Positions 5,359-6,834 of a stretch of 6,834 nt of DNA are shown one piece after another (within the stretch, counting starts at the first letter, position 1; every line of letters begins with the position of its first letter). The stretch comes from Bacteroidales bacterium (GTDB lineage Bacteria > Bacteroidota > Bacteroidia > Bacteroidales > ML635J-15), in NCBI GenBank assembly GCA_023228725.1, contig JALOAQ010000138.1, forward strand, positions 1 to 6,834, in the 5' to 3' direction. The notes below the pieces were generated by a model. It was not told the DNA's origin. It made no database searches and saw only the letters and a program-made list of their open reading frames with translations. Made by a program: the position numbers and the translations under genes.

Positions 5359-5856
5359 ATGAATTTTAAAATTAGCAGAAAGATATTAATATTATTATCT
5401 ATTATTGTAATACTTGTTTTTTACTTAATAAATAGATTTAATATAATAATAAATTCTGATTTTGCAGAAGCAAAAGTTGTTGATGAAAAAATTTGGTATA
5501 ATCAAGATTCAACCCAATTTTTAAAAAGAATTGTTTATATAAATTTTGCTTATGATAATTCATCTCATATTATTGAAAGCGAAGAAAACGAAAATTACCA
5601 AGTAGGCGATAAGTTGAAAGTAATTATTAAAAAGAAAAATCCAAGAAATGCCTCTTCTTTTAGTTTTGCTGGTTTTTGGCTCAATAGCCTAATTTATGCT
5701 TTAATACCAATAATGTTTATTTCTGCTTTAATTTTAACTTTTATTAATGAAAACACAATCTTTTTAATCAGCTTTGGAAAAAATACTAAAAAGCATATAA
5801 GCAAATACACTAAAAACGAAAGCGGTGGATTAGAAAAATATAAACCGAAAATTTAA
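5359..5856 (+). CDS. Small membrane protein, DUF3592-like
   Basis: This 165-residue protein has a transmembrane helix at about residues 8-26, an extracytoplasmic beta-rich stretch (about 35-100), a second helix at about 107-129, and a basic cytoplasmic-type tail (141-165). The middle region resembles DUF3592: an A-x-V-x-E strand (AKVVDEK, 38-44), a 'YINFAYDN' strand (60-67), then the characteristic YQVGDKLKVIIKKKNPRNAS (80-99), comparable to the family's 'y-vGd-v-v-y-NP' motif. I recall no defined function for that family. The start is the first ATG, ahead of the first helix, with no Shine-Dalgarno (TTTTGTTTT precedes it). The gene stands alone between two peptidase genes; its leader contains the long stem-loop. 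Its stop codon overlaps that of the S9 gene on the other strand. The family link is by eye and only moderately secure. Confidence 0.72.
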   Translation: MNFKISRKILILLSIIVILVFYLINRFNIIINSDFAEAKVVDEKIWYNQDSTQFLKRIVYINFAYDNSSHIIESEENENYQVGDKLKVIIKKKNPRNASSFSFAGFWLNSLIYALIPIMFISALILTFINENTIFLISFGKNTKKHISKYTKNESGGLEKYKPKI

Positions 5857-6834
5857 AAACCATAAGCAGCTTTTCGCATATCCGATATATTTTTAAATGG
5901 TTTTGCTGGTTTTAGATAAGTTTCTAAAAATTTATAAATACTAAACCTAATTTCAACAGCTTGATTTGTATCTATTCTGTCAAAACCATGACCACCTTCT
6001 GCATCTTGAAAAACTTTATACTCAAAAGATTTATTTTGACTTTTTAAAGCATCTATCATCACTAATACTTCTTCAACATAAACATCGTTATCGTTAGTAT
6101 TAGTGTGAATTAGCAATGGCTTTGAAAGCAAGTGTGCATAAAATGATGGAGACCTTCTCTTGTATTCGTAGGGATTTTCTAAAATAGATTCGCCAATATG
6201 ATAAGGAGCTGTAAAATATTCTGTGTAAGAAGAATCGTGAGAAGCTAATCTGTTTTCCAAATCGCTAACAGGAACGCCTGCAAAAGCACAAGCATATTTA
6301 TCAGGATACCTTAAAATATTCATTAAAGCAATCATACCACCATGACTCCAACCAACTATGCCAACCCTTGTGCTATCAACAAAGCTGTAGTTTTCAATAA
6401 TATAATCTCTACTTGCTAAAACATCTTCGTTTTCCAAACCACCATAATCAATATTTTCATAAACTCTTTTTCCATAACCTGTGCTACCTCTATATTCTGG
6501 AGCTACAACAACATAACCCTGAGCAAGCAATTCCTTAACTATATGTGTGTGATAAGTTGTAAAATCAGCATGAATACCGCCATGAGGCAAAACAATAAGA
6601 GGATAAGATTTTTTTATATTTACATTTTTAGGAATAAAAATATATGAATAAAATTGAAGTGGATTTTTTGCAAACCTATCATCATCAGTTTTTGGCTTCC
6701 ACCTTGGCGGACCAACAATTCTTACTTTTTCAACATAAGCAATATCGTCAAATAAAACATGCCACATTATATCGTCAGTGCTTTTCAAAATTTTATCATA
6801 GGTATGCTCATAATCAGCAAGTTTTTGTTTTAAA
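5853..6834 (-). CDS. S9-family serine peptidase (prolyl oligopeptidase-like), 5' end beyond window
   Basis: The frame stays open to the window's right edge, giving 326 visible residues; the true start and any signal peptide lie outside. TTG at 6788-6786 is an internal Leu codon, not a start. It is an alpha/beta-hydrolase of the S9 peptidase type, which cleaves short peptides, often after proline. The catalytic Ser is in GWSHGG (codon 6347-6345), the acid is probably the first Asp of NDNDV (codon 6092-6090), and the His is in GGHGF (codon 5990-5988). The oxyanion region shows LPHGG and PEYRGSTGYGK. Unlike classical DPP4-type enzymes, only about 65 residues precede the hydrolase fold in the visible part, leaving no room for a large beta-propeller unless it lies upstream. 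The frame KQKLADYEHTYDKILK near the edge reads like the start of the mature protein of a compact Bacteroidetes S9 subfamily. An esterase role is possible. Confidence 0.88.
   Translation of the reverse strand, partial: LKQKLADYEHTYDKILKSTDDIMWHVLFDDIAYVEKVRIVGPPRWKPKTDDDRFAKNPLQFYSYIFIPKNVNIKKSYPLIVLPHGGIHADFTTYHTHIVKELLAQGYVVVAPEYRGSTGYGKRVYENIDYGGLENEDVLASRDYIIENYSFVDSTRVGIVGWSHGGMIALMNILRYPDKYACAFAGVPVSDLENRLASHDSSYTEYFTAPYHIGESILENPYEYKRRSPSFYAHLLSKPLLIHTNTNDNDVYVEEVLVMIDALKSQNKSFEYKVFQDAEGGHGFDRIDTNQAVEIRFSIYKFLETYLKPAKPFKNISDMRKAAYGF

Noticed and set aside
6786..6788. TTG as the start codon of the S9 peptidase
   Set aside because: The frame continues upstream without a stop to the window edge and the upstream residues look like the same protein, so this is an internal Leu and the gene is cut by the window.

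Overview
The window looks like an ordinary chromosomal stretch from a member of the Bacteroidota (Bacteroidetes). The DNA is strongly AT-rich by eye, and start codons mostly lack a purine-rich Shine-Dalgarno. Two perfect copies of the Bacteroidetes -7 promoter element TAnnTTTG sit in front of genes. The gene content also fits: a fur-purA pair, a MacB-like permease without an adjacent ATPase, a C69 dipeptidase and an S9 peptidase of Bacteroidetes type. The sequence does not support a genus.

Layout. At the left edge (1-112, minus) is the signal-peptide end of a secreted protein that runs off the window. Its upstream region (113-339) is a dense regulatory-looking spacer. It holds a candidate promoter, a tandem 12-bp repeat that creates a 13-codon upstream ORF, three TTATTAAC direct repeats exactly 11 bp apart, and a small hairpin behind purA. 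Next comes a minus-strand fur-purA operon (2075 to 340, 8-nt gap): a Fur-family metalloregulator followed by adenylosuccinate synthetase. The roughly 100-bp divergent region in front of fur carries a candidate fur promoter and a TTTAGACTAAA palindrome that could be a Fur operator. On the plus strand follow a MacB/FtsX-type permease (2179-3456), a secreted C69 dipeptidase (3547-5235) with its own -7 box, a 123-bp gap with two hairpins, and a 165-residue DUF3592-like membrane protein (5359-5856). A secreted-type S9 serine peptidase on the minus strand (5853 to beyond 6834) meets that gene tail to tail, with a 4-nt overlap of stop codons.

How the genes relate. fur-purA is the only clear operon. 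The right half places two peptide-degrading enzymes (C69 and S9) near each other, which suits a protein- or peptide-using bacterium, but their orientations and promoters imply separate transcription. I see no defence system, mobile element, CRISPR, rRNA or tRNA. The best candidates for something undescribed are non-coding: the 11-bp-phased TTATTAAC array, and a long stem-loop at 5277-5324 whose loop can pair with sequence just before the next start codon.
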